A stretch of DNA of 12,255 nucleotides from Bacteroidales bacterium (GTDB taxonomy: Bacteria > Bacteroidota > Bacteroidia > Bacteroidales > BM520), in contig JALNXP010000043.1 of NCBI GenBank assembly GCA_023230285.1, positions 1 through 12,255 of the forward strand, written 5' to 3'. The notes under the pieces are model-generated. The model ran no database searches. It saw only the letters and a list, made by a program, of their open reading frames with translations, and was not told the DNA's origin. This document shows, piece after piece, positions 1 through 7,247 of this stretch. Every line of letters starts with the position of its first letter. The stretch's first letter is position 1. The translations under genes and the position numbers were made by a program.

Positions 1-133
1 AAAATACACTTTTTTTAAATTCATCATTAAATATGCACTTTAAATGTTTGTTGTGTACTCATGGTAAAATCAAAATTATGAATTTCATGATATTTTTTTT
101 GTTTAAACATAGATATATAATAGAAAAAAATGC

Positions 134-141
134 TACATTTG
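134..141 (+). promoter_or_regulatory. possible Bacteroidetes -7 promoter box (TACATTTG)
   Basis: TACATTTG fits the Bacteroidetes -7 consensus TAnnTTTG exactly and lies 17 nt before the chosen ATG of the TPR gene. It would give a leader of only about 10-12 nt. No convincing TTTG-type -33 box lies at the usual 19-21 bp spacing (the nearest TTTG, at 98-101, is too far upstream), so in AT-rich DNA this may be a chance match. Confidence 0.3.
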
Positions 142-158
142 CAAAAATTTTTTTAGAG

Positions 159-848
159 ATGGCAAAGACGAAACAAAAAGAAGAAAATTTAGGCGCAGTT
201 GAAGTAACTGTAGATAAATCAGAAAGTTTTTTAGAAAAACATCAAAAGGTCGTAACTATTTGTGTTGCAGCAGCAATTGTGATTGTGATAGCTATTTTTG
301 CTTTGCAAAAATATTATTTTCAGCCTAGAGAAGTTGCAGCTCAAAATTCTGTTTATACGGCTCAAAAATATTTTGGGAATGACGAGTTTGACAAAGCTCT
401 TAACGGCGATGGTAACGATTTAGGGTTTTTAGATGTTATTGACCAGTATAAATCTACAACAGTTGGTAAAACTGCTTACTATTATGCCGGTATATCTTAT
501 CTTAGATTAGGAGAGTATGAATCAGCAATAGAGTATTTAAAGAAATATAATCCAAGGGAAAAAGATTATTACGTATATGCAATATCCAAAGCTGCTATAG
601 GTGATGCTTATGTAGAATTAGAAGATTATAATAATGCCGTTAAATATTATTCGGAAGCAGCCTCTATCAATAAAAACGAACTCACAACTCCTGAGTTTAT
701 GAAAAAGCTTGCTTTTGCATACGAATTAAGCGGTAATAATAAAAAAGCTCTCGATACATACAAAAAAATTAAAGCAGATTATCCTAATGCTGCCATTAAA
801 CAAGAAGTTAATAGAAATATTGGCAGACTTGAGGAAGCCCTCAAATAG
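159..848 (+). CDS. membrane-anchored tetratricopeptide repeat (TPR) protein
   Basis: A 229-residue protein with a charged cytoplasmic N-terminus (about 1-30), one hydrophobic segment (about 31-50, VVTICVAAAIVIVIAIFALQ) and an extracytoplasmic C-terminal part with three TPR-like helical pairs near 104-130, 143-170 and 181-208 (for example YYYAGISYLRLGEYESAIEY). By its architecture it is a single-pass inner-membrane protein whose TPR solenoid faces the periplasm and binds protein partners; the specific role is unknown. The frame is open from 33, but the ATG at 159 is preferred: MAKTKQ is the usual opening of this family, and the extra 42 residues are low-complexity and encoded in AT-rich intergenic-like sequence. 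Proteins with the same layout are common in Bacteroides, where I recall them near ribH; here the next gene is fmt, 55 nt downstream on the same strand, so the two may be co-transcribed. No Shine-Dalgarno is seen. Confidence 0.85.
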   Translation: MAKTKQKEENLGAVEVTVDKSESFLEKHQKVVTICVAAAIVIVIAIFALQKYYFQPREVAAQNSVYTAQKYFGNDEFDKALNGDGNDLGFLDVIDQYKSTTVGKTAYYYAGISYLRLGEYESAIEYLKKYNPREKDYYVYAISKAAIGDAYVELEDYNNAVKYYSEAASINKNELTTPEFMKKLAFAYELSGNNKKALDTYKKIKADYPNAAIKQEVNRNIGRLEEALK

Positions 849-903
849 CATTTGAAAGTTCTTTATTATCAAAGATTTATACAAATCCGGTATCATAGTT
901 AAT

Positions 904-1851
904 ATGGCGAAGATAGTTTTTATGGGTACGCCGCAGTTTGCGGTGGCATCATTAGCCAAAATTCTTGATTCCGGATTTTTTGTGTCCGCTGTTGTCACAG
1001 TTCCGGACAAGCCGGCGGGCAGGGGACTTAAAATGTTGCCTTCGCCGGTGAAAGTTTATGCTCAAGAAAAAAATATCCCCGTTTTACAACCGGAAGACCT
1101 CAACTCACCGGATTTTATTGCTGCTATCCAAAATTTAGCTCCCGACATTATTGCTGTCGTGGCGTTTCGTAAACTGCCGAAATGTGTTTGGTCTATTCCT
1201 AAACTCGGCACTTTTAACGTCCATTCTTCGCTGTTGCCTCAATACAGAGGTGCTGCCCCAATGAATCATGCTATCATTAACGGCGAAACAAAAACAGGTA
1301 TTACAACTTTTCTCCTTGATGATAAAATAGATACAGGACAAATATTGTTGCAATCCGAAGTGTCGATAGAGCCTGCCGATACCTTCCTCGAACTGCACGA
1401 CAAAATGATGGTTGTCGGTGCTGATTTAGCTGTTAAAACGACTGAATTACTCTTATCAGGCAATTATACTACAATAAATCAAAATCAATTACTTGCCGAG
1501 GATAATATTTTGCATAAAGCTCCTAAAATATTTAAAGAAGATTGCAAAATAGATTGGAATGACAGCGTGATTAAAATACATAATAAAGTTCGCGGGCTTT
1601 CTCCTGTCCCATGTGCGTTTACTGATATTCAGACGAAAAACGGTACAACTGTCAATATCAAAATATATAAGTCGGAGTATGTACTTGACAACTTACCTCA
1701 TGAAGTAGGTGCAATTACTACTGACGGCAAAAAGTATTTTGGTGTCAATGCTGCTGACGGCATTCTGTATTTTAAAGATGTTCAATTATCGGGGAAGAAG
1801 AGGATGAGCATTGAAGATTTTTTGCGTGGGGCGAGAAATCTGTTTCTGTAA
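904..1851 (+). CDS. fmt: methionyl-tRNA formyltransferase
   Basis: A 315-residue cytoplasmic enzyme that transfers a formyl group from 10-formyltetrahydrofolate to Met-tRNA(fMet) for translation initiation. The length is the family norm (E. coli about 315). The N-terminal formyltransferase domain opens with the typical KIVFMGTPQFAV and carries the catalytic residues Asn105, His107 and Asp143 in FNVHSSLLPQYRGAAP and DDKIDTGQILLQ, matching Asn108/His110/Asp146 of E. coli. The C-terminal OB-like tRNA-binding domain starts near residue 205 (KEDCKIDW, then HNKVRGLSPVPCAF). The start at 904 is the only one that fits the family N-terminus; there is no Shine-Dalgarno, as usual in Bacteroidota. The gene lies 55 nt after the TPR gene and ends one base short of the stop codon of the convergent aroC, with no hairpin terminator between them. 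Confidence 0.98.
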   Translation: MAKIVFMGTPQFAVASLAKILDSGFFVSAVVTVPDKPAGRGLKMLPSPVKVYAQEKNIPVLQPEDLNSPDFIAAIQNLAPDIIAVVAFRKLPKCVWSIPKLGTFNVHSSLLPQYRGAAPMNHAIINGETKTGITTFLLDDKIDTGQILLQSEVSIEPADTFLELHDKMMVVGADLAVKTTELLLSGNYTTINQNQLLAEDNILHKAPKIFKEDCKIDWNDSVIKIHNKVRGLSPVPCAFTDIQTKNGTTVNIKIYKSEYVLDNLPHEVGAITTDGKKYFGVNAADGILYFKDVQLSGKKRMSIEDFLRGARNLFL

Positions 1852-1852
1852 A

Positions 1853-2869
1853 TCATATAAAGTTTGCTATTACTATAGCGGTCATAGCTTCCACAACAGC
1901 TACGGCTCTTATTGCGGCGCACACATCATGACGTCCGCCGACAGAAAAGGAGACAGGCTTTCCATCTTTATCTACGCTGTGTTGCTCTTTAAGAATCGAA
2001 GAAATCGGTTTAAAATATACTGTAAGAATTATATCTTCGCCGGTAGTAATACCGCCGAGTACGCCGCCGGCATCATTTTTAGCGGGGATTATTTTATGTT
2101 CTGTTTCGTCATATTTATAAGGGTCGTTATGTTCGGAGCCTTTCATAAAAGAAGCCTCAACGCCTCTCCCTACTTCAAAGGCTTTTGCGGCGGGAATGCT
2201 CATAAGCGCATAAGCTAAAACGGCATGAATTTTATTAAAAACAGGCTCGCCTATGCCGGCAGGAATATGTTTTATGACACATCTGACACTGCCGCCTATG
2301 GAGTCGCCGTCTGTTTTAATCTTTGTCAGATATTGCTGCATCTGTGATGAAATCTCCGGCTCATAATCCGGAGCAAAAATCTCTCCTACAGAATGTACCC
2401 ATGTGTAAAACTCTATCATATTGTTTAACTTCTCTTTCAACAACATTTTAGCAAATGCGCCGGCGATAACTCTTAATACAGTTTCGCGTGCCGATAAAAT
2501 ACCGCCACCGGCAGATAGAGGCTGTCCGGTCTTGACTTCCCATGTGTAATCTGCATGCGAAGGACGATAAATATTGCTGATGTCGGTATAAGGCTTATTG
2601 TCAATAGATTTGTTTTTAATGACAACTTTTATTTCTTCGCCTGTGGTGGTGCCGTTATCTTCGCCGGAGACAATAATATACTCATCTTTTTCTATGCGTG
2701 GAGTGTCAAAAGCATATTTAGGACGGCGGCGACTTAAATCATAGTCGATTAAATCATAATCAATGCTAATACCTTTGGACATTCCTGATATTGCAACGCT
2801 CATGTAATCATCGTGCGATGCTCCGGAAATACTTATCTTAAATTTGTCGCCAAAGGCATTAGCATTCAT
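1853..2869 (-). CDS. aroC: chorismate synthase (divergent, short form)
   Basis: Last enzyme of the shikimate pathway: an FMN-dependent anti-elimination of phosphate from 5-enolpyruvylshikimate-3-phosphate to give chorismate, in the cytoplasm. It has 338 residues, about 20 fewer than most bacterial homologues. Family landmarks occur in order: FGDKF..SGASH (His19), SRRRP (46-50), RPSHADYTW (102-110, conserved His105), GGGILSARET, GIGEPVFNKI, MSIPAAKAFEVGRG, GSEHND, NDAGGVLGGITTGEDI and GGRHDVCAAIRAVAVVEAM (311-329). In the loop usually written YGxRDxRGGGRSSARE the enzyme reads TGQPLSAGGGILSARE, losing several arginines but keeping the SAR arginine. The first ATG gives the correct N-terminus. 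The start lies 9 nt after the stop of the upstream S8 protease gene, with no Shine-Dalgarno or visible promoter between them, so it is probably co-transcribed with it, an odd partner. The 3' end faces fmt with a 1-base gap. Confidence 0.92.
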   Translation of the reverse strand: MNANAFGDKFKISISGASHDDYMSVAISGMSKGISIDYDLIDYDLSRRRPKYAFDTPRIEKDEYIIVSGEDNGTTTGEEIKVVIKNKSIDNKPYTDISNIYRPSHADYTWEVKTGQPLSAGGGILSARETVLRVIAGAFAKMLLKEKLNNMIEFYTWVHSVGEIFAPDYEPEISSQMQQYLTKIKTDGDSIGGSVRCVIKHIPAGIGEPVFNKIHAVLAYALMSIPAAKAFEVGRGVEASFMKGSEHNDPYKYDETEHKIIPAKNDAGGVLGGITTGEDIILTVYFKPISSILKEQHSVDKDGKPVSFSVGGRHDVCAAIRAVAVVEAMTAIVIANFI

Positions 2870-2878
2870 CGGTTATAA

Positions 2879-5800
2879 TTATTGTTTTATTACTTTCACG
2901 GTTTCGGTAGTTCCGTTTTCATAGACGGCAACTACAAACAAAACACCTGATTTATATTTTGCTAAATTAATAGATGTCACATCAACATCAGTAGATGTAC
3001 TATACAAGACTCTTCCGAGAATATCAGTTACATAAATTCTGTTTATTTTCAGATTGAAGTTACCTACTGATATTTCGGTTGTTGTCGGATTTGGATATAC
3101 AAACAGTTTTTGTGCTATATTAAATTCGTTATTACTTAGTATAATTTCATTGAGGACATTTCCGAAGTTGGGGATACCATAGCCGTAGTCTATAAAATGT
3201 TCAGGGTATCTGTCACAAGATTCTTCGATTAAAGTTTTGACTTGTATCGGAGATTTTTGATGATAGGAAGCTTGTATCATGCAGGCTGTCATACCGCAGG
3301 CGATAGGGGAGGCGAAAGAGGTGCCGCTGCCGTAGTTAATTTGGTTGTCGGGTCTAACCACAGCACAGTCGACACCCATAGCGACAATATTAGGTTTCGG
3401 ATTGCCGGCACCGTTAGGTCCGATAGAGCTGAAAGAAGCTATTGCGCCGTTAGAGCTTACTGCGCCTACAGTCATAGCGTCAACAGCATCAGCAGGTGTG
3501 CCGACCCAAGGCCATGACGAGCCGTTAGAATTTCCGGCACTTACTGAAATAAACACACCTCTTGCAACAGCCATCTTTGCCGCAATAGACGAAATTGCCG
3601 TTTCACCGTCCATATCTGAATATTGATGGTCCATGGAACTATCATCGAAGGTGGAATAACTTAATGATGAATTTATGATGTCAGCACCGAGGCTGTCGGC
3701 GGCTTCTGCACCTATCATCCAATTGTATTCTTCAATAAGATATTCTGTAGCAGCATCTTCTGTTCTGATGAGAGCATAAGAGGCTTCCGGAGCAGTACCA
3801 ACATGTTGTGAATTTAAAAATGACCCCATGCACGAAAGTACAGCGGTACCGTGGCTGCTTATGTCGGTAGAGTAAATGTCTCCTCCTTTTTCGGCTATGT
3901 CTAATTCAAGTAATATCCTGTTGTCGTCTCTTAGATGGTCAAAAGCCGTCACATTGTTTACATTGTTGAAGCCGGCATCAAGGACGGCAATAATGACATT
4001 TTCGCCGGCGTATCCTTGTTCATGTACTGTGATGCCGTTTAATTGTGCAATTTGTGTTTGTGCAGCGCCATAGTCGAAGTCCATAGTATAAGTATTGCTC
4101 TTATAATCATTGTCCCATACAGGTAATTTCGGATTAAGTTTCCCTTCAGCAGGTTTAACATAAACAACAGAATCCACGCAATCTAAATTAGATATTGCGT
4201 TGAGCATAGTTTCATCGGCATAAACTAAAGCTGAATTAGACCATTTGCTTGTCCATTTTACATAAGCACCTGTTGCTTTCACGAAGTTAACATAATCTGG
4301 ATTTACAGGTAAATCTTCTTCTGTGATGGTGATGTTAAAAGCCTCTCTTCTTGCAATAGCACGTTCAGACAGATATTCTGAAGGATTGTCAGTGCTGTAA
4401 GGAGAGTTGTTTTTATCTTTAAAATGTACTGCATATTGTGGTGCCCACAACGGCGGTTCAATGTTTTCAATTTCGATATCTATGCATACTGTTTGGGAAA
4501 TGCAGTCGCTGTAGACAGCTTCTACGCAGCAATTGTATGTACCCGGAGCTATGTAATATTCATGATAAAATGTTGTAGTTGTTGTTGCCACAAATTCGGA
4601 GTTTATATATATGTTGTAACTTGACGGGCTGCCTGTTGCAGGTGCTGTCCATGTTAAGTTGTAAGTATAAGCTGAAACGCTTGCAGCTAAATCTGAGATA
4701 GGGTCGCAGTCAGAAGAGCTGCCTGCACCGCAAGTGTTTTCAAAAGTATAGAACACCCCGCTTTGTGGACCTGTTGGTGCTGCATATATTTCTGTGCCGT
4801 CATCATATTCGACTTCAAAAGAACATTCATAATTCCATGAGCCTGATTGCCAAGATAAAGTTATATTAGTTGACAGGGCTGCTTCGACAACATAATTTGC
4901 TGAATTTCCTGATGTGATAGTCAGCGTTTGTGATGGACTGCCATCATCAAAAGAAACGATAATAGCTGCGCCGTTCCATCCGTCACCGAAAGAATCATGG
5001 AGATAGAAGTTTATGTTGCATAAATCTCTATAATTGAACGACAATTCTTTTGAATAGCCGTTGTTGCCGGTAAGTATCAGGGTAAACGGTATGTCAATTT
5101 CGCCGGGTACTGCCGATGAGCTTAGAGTTACGTTATATGCGGCAATTTGTGATTGTTCCGGAGCGATGGAGCCAAAAGCCTTGTCGTTGGTATTTATTGT
5201 TATCAAATCCGAAGAAGAAGATAGGTTGCCTGTTACATTGCTGACGGTTTCGTTACCGTTGTTAATTATCGATATAATCATATTGGCTGTTTCGCCCGGG
5301 TCGAGCATGCCGTTGGCATTGCCGGCACCGTCTGATATTGTCAGAAATTGGTAGTTGAGGTCGACACCGTATATTGTAATAGAAAATAGAGAGGAGCTGT
5401 TACCGTCAGAGAATGTAAGCAGTACAGAAAATCTGATTTCGTTGTTTACGGCAGCATTTTCTGAAAGAGAAAATGAGAAAGCGTCTGTAAAATCTTTAGT
5501 TTGGTTAGCAGTAAAAGAGCCGAAGTCTTCGCCGGCATCTATCATGGTAATATCCTCATTATCAGTCGTTAACGTAGCATTTACGTTACTTATTGCTTGG
5601 TTGGTTTTGTTTTTTACAGATAAATCAAGTGTAACTGTTTCTCCCGGGTTAAGTTTGCCGTCATTATTTCCAAGTTCATCATTTATAGTTACTTGTGTAA
5701 TTTCAAACGTTGTCATGCTAAGGACTACATCAAGGGCTTCAGCGAAGTCGGGGATGCCATATCCGTAGACATCATCATGGTTAGGATATCTATCTCCTGT

Positions 5801-7108
5801 TGCGTCAACAATATCTCTAAGTTGAGCAGGCGGAATAGAAGGATTTGCTTGGACAAGGCAGGTGTACATACCGCATGAGATAGGGCTGGAGAAAGATGTC
5901 CCACTTTCGGTAGTAACATAGCCGCTTGGGGAGACAACAGTTGCGGAGACACCGCGTGCTAACACATTAGGTTTAGGGTCGCCGGCACCGTTTGGACCTA
6001 TTGAGCTGAAATAGGCTATAGTGCCGTTGACATTTACGGCACCTATGGTGGCAGCATTGACAACATCGGAAGGAGTTGATACCCAAGGCCAGCTTGTGCC
6101 GTTAGAGTTGCCGGCACTGACGGTGACAAAGATACCTTTTTCAATAGCTGTCTTAGCACCTATTGAAGACACAGCTGTTTGACCGTCCATTTGCGAGTAA
6201 GTATAATTCATGGAAGCATCGTCAAAAGTATTATATCCGAGAGATGTATTGATGATGTCAGCGCCTATGCTGTCGGCAGCTTCTGCGCCAATTACCCAGT
6301 TATAACATTCTATAAGATATTCCGTAGCACCGTCTTCTGTCCTTATCAAAGCAAAAGATGCTTCAGGTGCTGTTCCGATAAATTGTCCATCAAGGTATGA
6401 TGCCATGCAAGAGAGGACTTTTGTGCCGTGGTTGCCTGTATTGCTTCCATAGATGTTGCCTCCCGGAGTGACTACGTCAAACTCCAAAACAATGCGTCCT
6501 TCTTGATAAAGCCTGCTGAACGCTCCTACAGAGTTGGCATTTTCAAATCCTCCATCTATTATAGCTACTAAAATACCATCTCCGGTATATCCTTGCTCGT
6601 GTACAGGAATACCATTCAGCTGATTAATCTGGTCATAGCCGTCTCCATAATTATAATTTTCACTTGCTCCTTTATCTGTAGTTTTTGGCAAGGCTTCACC
6701 TTCTTTCTCTAAAGAAAATTTATCTATTGTGGATTCGGTACCTTTGTAATTGCCCGGACTGATGTAAACTACGTCATCAACAATGCTCAATTGCTCAATT
6801 TGATTGATAATTGATTGGTTGCATGAAACGAGAGCACAATTCAACCAACGGCTTGTATAAGATACTTGAGCGCCGAGAGCTCCAATTTGCTGTACATATT
6901 GCGGATTAACCGGTAAATCTTGAATTGTCGTTTCAATGTCGAATTTTGTACGGCGGGCTATTGAACGAGCAGACAAAAATTCCTCAGGATTGTTTACGCT
7001 GTAAGGAGAGTCGTTTTTGTCGGTAAAATAAACTGCATATTTTTGGGCACTCATATCAGCCGACAATGCAATTAAGAGACAGAAGAAAAAAATTTTTATG
7101 ACTTTCAT
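2879..7108 (-). CDS. secreted tandem double subtilisin-like (S8) serine protease with T9SS sorting domain
   Basis: A 1409-residue preproprotein, predicted to be secreted or surface-attached. In order: a signal peptide (1-21, KIFFFCLLIALSADMSA); a prodomain-like segment A (about 24-120); S8 domain A (about 170-463) with Asp185 (AIIDGGF), His227 (GNHGTKV), oxyanion Asn334 (SAGNSNG) and Ser405 (SGTSFSSP); two Ig/CARDB-like modules (about 468-580 and 585-695), each opening with an Asp/Asn-rich, possibly Ca-binding loop ending in PGET; a HDSFGDGWNGA module (about 697-795); an Fn3-like module (about 800-880); prodomain B (about 892-990); S8 domain B (about 1030-1325) with Asp1044, His1086, Asn1193 and Ser1264; and a T9SS type A sorting domain (about 1335-1409, LFVYPNP). 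Single-module relatives of this Bacteroidota family are common; two full modules in one chain are unusual. Both triads look intact, so both halves may be active, perhaps with different specificity or after cleavage in the linker. The start gives a proper signal peptide. No Shine-Dalgarno is seen. aroC follows after 9 nt. Confidence 0.93.
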   Translation of the reverse strand: MKVIKIFFFCLLIALSADMSAQKYAVYFTDKNDSPYSVNNPEEFLSARSIARRTKFDIETTIQDLPVNPQYVQQIGALGAQVSYTSRWLNCALVSCNQSIINQIEQLSIVDDVVYISPGNYKGTESTIDKFSLEKEGEALPKTTDKGASENYNYGDGYDQINQLNGIPVHEQGYTGDGILVAIIDGGFENANSVGAFSRLYQEGRIVLEFDVVTPGGNIYGSNTGNHGTKVLSCMASYLDGQFIGTAPEASFALIRTEDGATEYLIECYNWVIGAEAADSIGADIINTSLGYNTFDDASMNYTYSQMDGQTAVSSIGAKTAIEKGIFVTVSAGNSNGTSWPWVSTPSDVVNAATIGAVNVNGTIAYFSSIGPNGAGDPKPNVLARGVSATVVSPSGYVTTESGTSFSSPISCGMYTCLVQANPSIPPAQLRDIVDATGDRYPNHDDVYGYGIPDFAEALDVVLSMTTFEITQVTINDELGNNDGKLNPGETVTLDLSVKNKTNQAISNVNATLTTDNEDITMIDAGEDFGSFTANQTKDFTDAFSFSLSENAAVNNEIRFSVLLTFSDGNSSSLFSITIYGVDLNYQFLTISDGAGNANGMLDPGETANMIISIINNGNETVSNVTGNLSSSSDLITINTNDKAFGSIAPEQSQIAAYNVTLSSSAVPGEIDIPFTLILTGNNGYSKELSFNYRDLCNINFYLHDSFGDGWNGAAIIVSFDDGSPSQTLTITSGNSANYVVEAALSTNITLSWQSGSWNYECSFEVEYDDGTEIYAAPTGPQSGVFYTFENTCGAGSSSDCDPISDLAASVSAYTYNLTWTAPATGSPSSYNIYINSEFVATTTTTFYHEYYIAPGTYNCCVEAVYSDCISQTVCIDIEIENIEPPLWAPQYAVHFKDKNNSPYSTDNPSEYLSERAIARREAFNITITEEDLPVNPDYVNFVKATGAYVKWTSKWSNSALVYADETMLNAISNLDCVDSVVYVKPAEGKLNPKLPVWDNDYKSNTYTMDFDYGAAQTQIAQLNGITVHEQGYAGENVIIAVLDAGFNNVNNVTAFDHLRDDNRILLELDIAEKGGDIYSTDISSHGTAVLSCMGSFLNSQHVGTAPEASYALIRTEDAATEYLIEEYNWMIGAEAADSLGADIINSSLSYSTFDDSSMDHQYSDMDGETAISSIAAKMAVARGVFISVSAGNSNGSSWPWVGTPADAVDAMTVGAVSSNGAIASFSSIGPNGAGNPKPNIVAMGVDCAVVRPDNQINYGSGTSFASPIACGMTACMIQASYHQKSPIQVKTLIEESCDRYPEHFIDYGYGIPNFGNVLNEIILSNNEFNIAQKLFVYPNPTTTEISVGNFNLKINRIYVTDILGRVLYSTSTDVDVTSINLAKYKSGVLFVVAVYENGTTETVKVIKQ
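3134..4435 (-). repeat. second copy of the S8 prodomain-plus-protease module (B)
   Basis: Encodes residues about 892-1325 of the double protease. It aligns along its whole length with module A: prodomain motifs such as DLPVNPDYV against DLPVNPQYV, then GTAPEASYALIRTED, GADIINSSL, SVSAGNSNGSSWPW, SSIGPNGAGNPKPN and YGYGIPNF. By eye well over half the residues agree, highest around the catalytic motifs. The two copies have drifted clearly at both DNA and protein level, so this is an old intragenic duplication. Confidence 0.9.
5720..7039 (-). repeat. first copy of the S8 prodomain-plus-protease module (A)
   Basis: Encodes residues about 24-463, the N-terminal copy of the duplicated unit. It keeps the same order of prodomain, Asp, His, Asn and Ser motifs as module B and the same ending (YGYGIPDF). 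The two units are separated by about 430 residues of Ig-like, DSFGDGWNG and Fn3-like linker found only once, so the duplicated block is the protease and not the whole gene. Confidence 0.9.
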
Positions 7109-7133
7109 ATTTAATTATGGTATTTGTAAGATT

Positions 7134-7166
7134 AAAAAGCACTTATGATGATGTCACTATAAGTGC
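7134..7166 (-). terminator. hairpin terminator after the C10 protease gene
   Basis: On the - strand, GCACTTAT (7166-7159) pairs perfectly with ATAAGTGC (7146-7139) across a 12-nt loop and is followed directly by TTTTT (7138-7134), the layout of an intrinsic terminator. It lies about 80 nt after the C10 protease stop and only 25 nt before the S8 protease ATG. It could therefore end the C10 transcript or act as a partial terminator controlling read-through into the S8-aroC unit. The stem is AT-rich and of moderate strength. Confidence 0.6.
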
Positions 7167-7247
7167 GTATATTACAATTATTAATCAATCTTTGTCAGCA
7201 TTCTTTACGAAGCATATTTAATAGATTATTAGATGTTTTACAAGAGC

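Noticed and set aside
33..158. N-terminal extension of the TPR protein from an ATG at 33
   Set aside because: The extra 42 residues are low-complexity, encoded in AT-rich intergenic-like DNA, and would precede the usual MAKTKQ opening of the family.
1811..2218. 135-codon + strand ORF opposite aroC, and similar ORFs of 60-140 codons opposite the protease and receptor genes
   Set aside because: They are antisense shadows of well-supported genes; their translations show no family motifs.
2879..7108. Double protease as an assembly duplication or two fused genes from a sequencing error
   Set aside because: The copies differ at many positions, the linker is unique and coherent, and the frame is open throughout, so an old genuine duplication explains it better.
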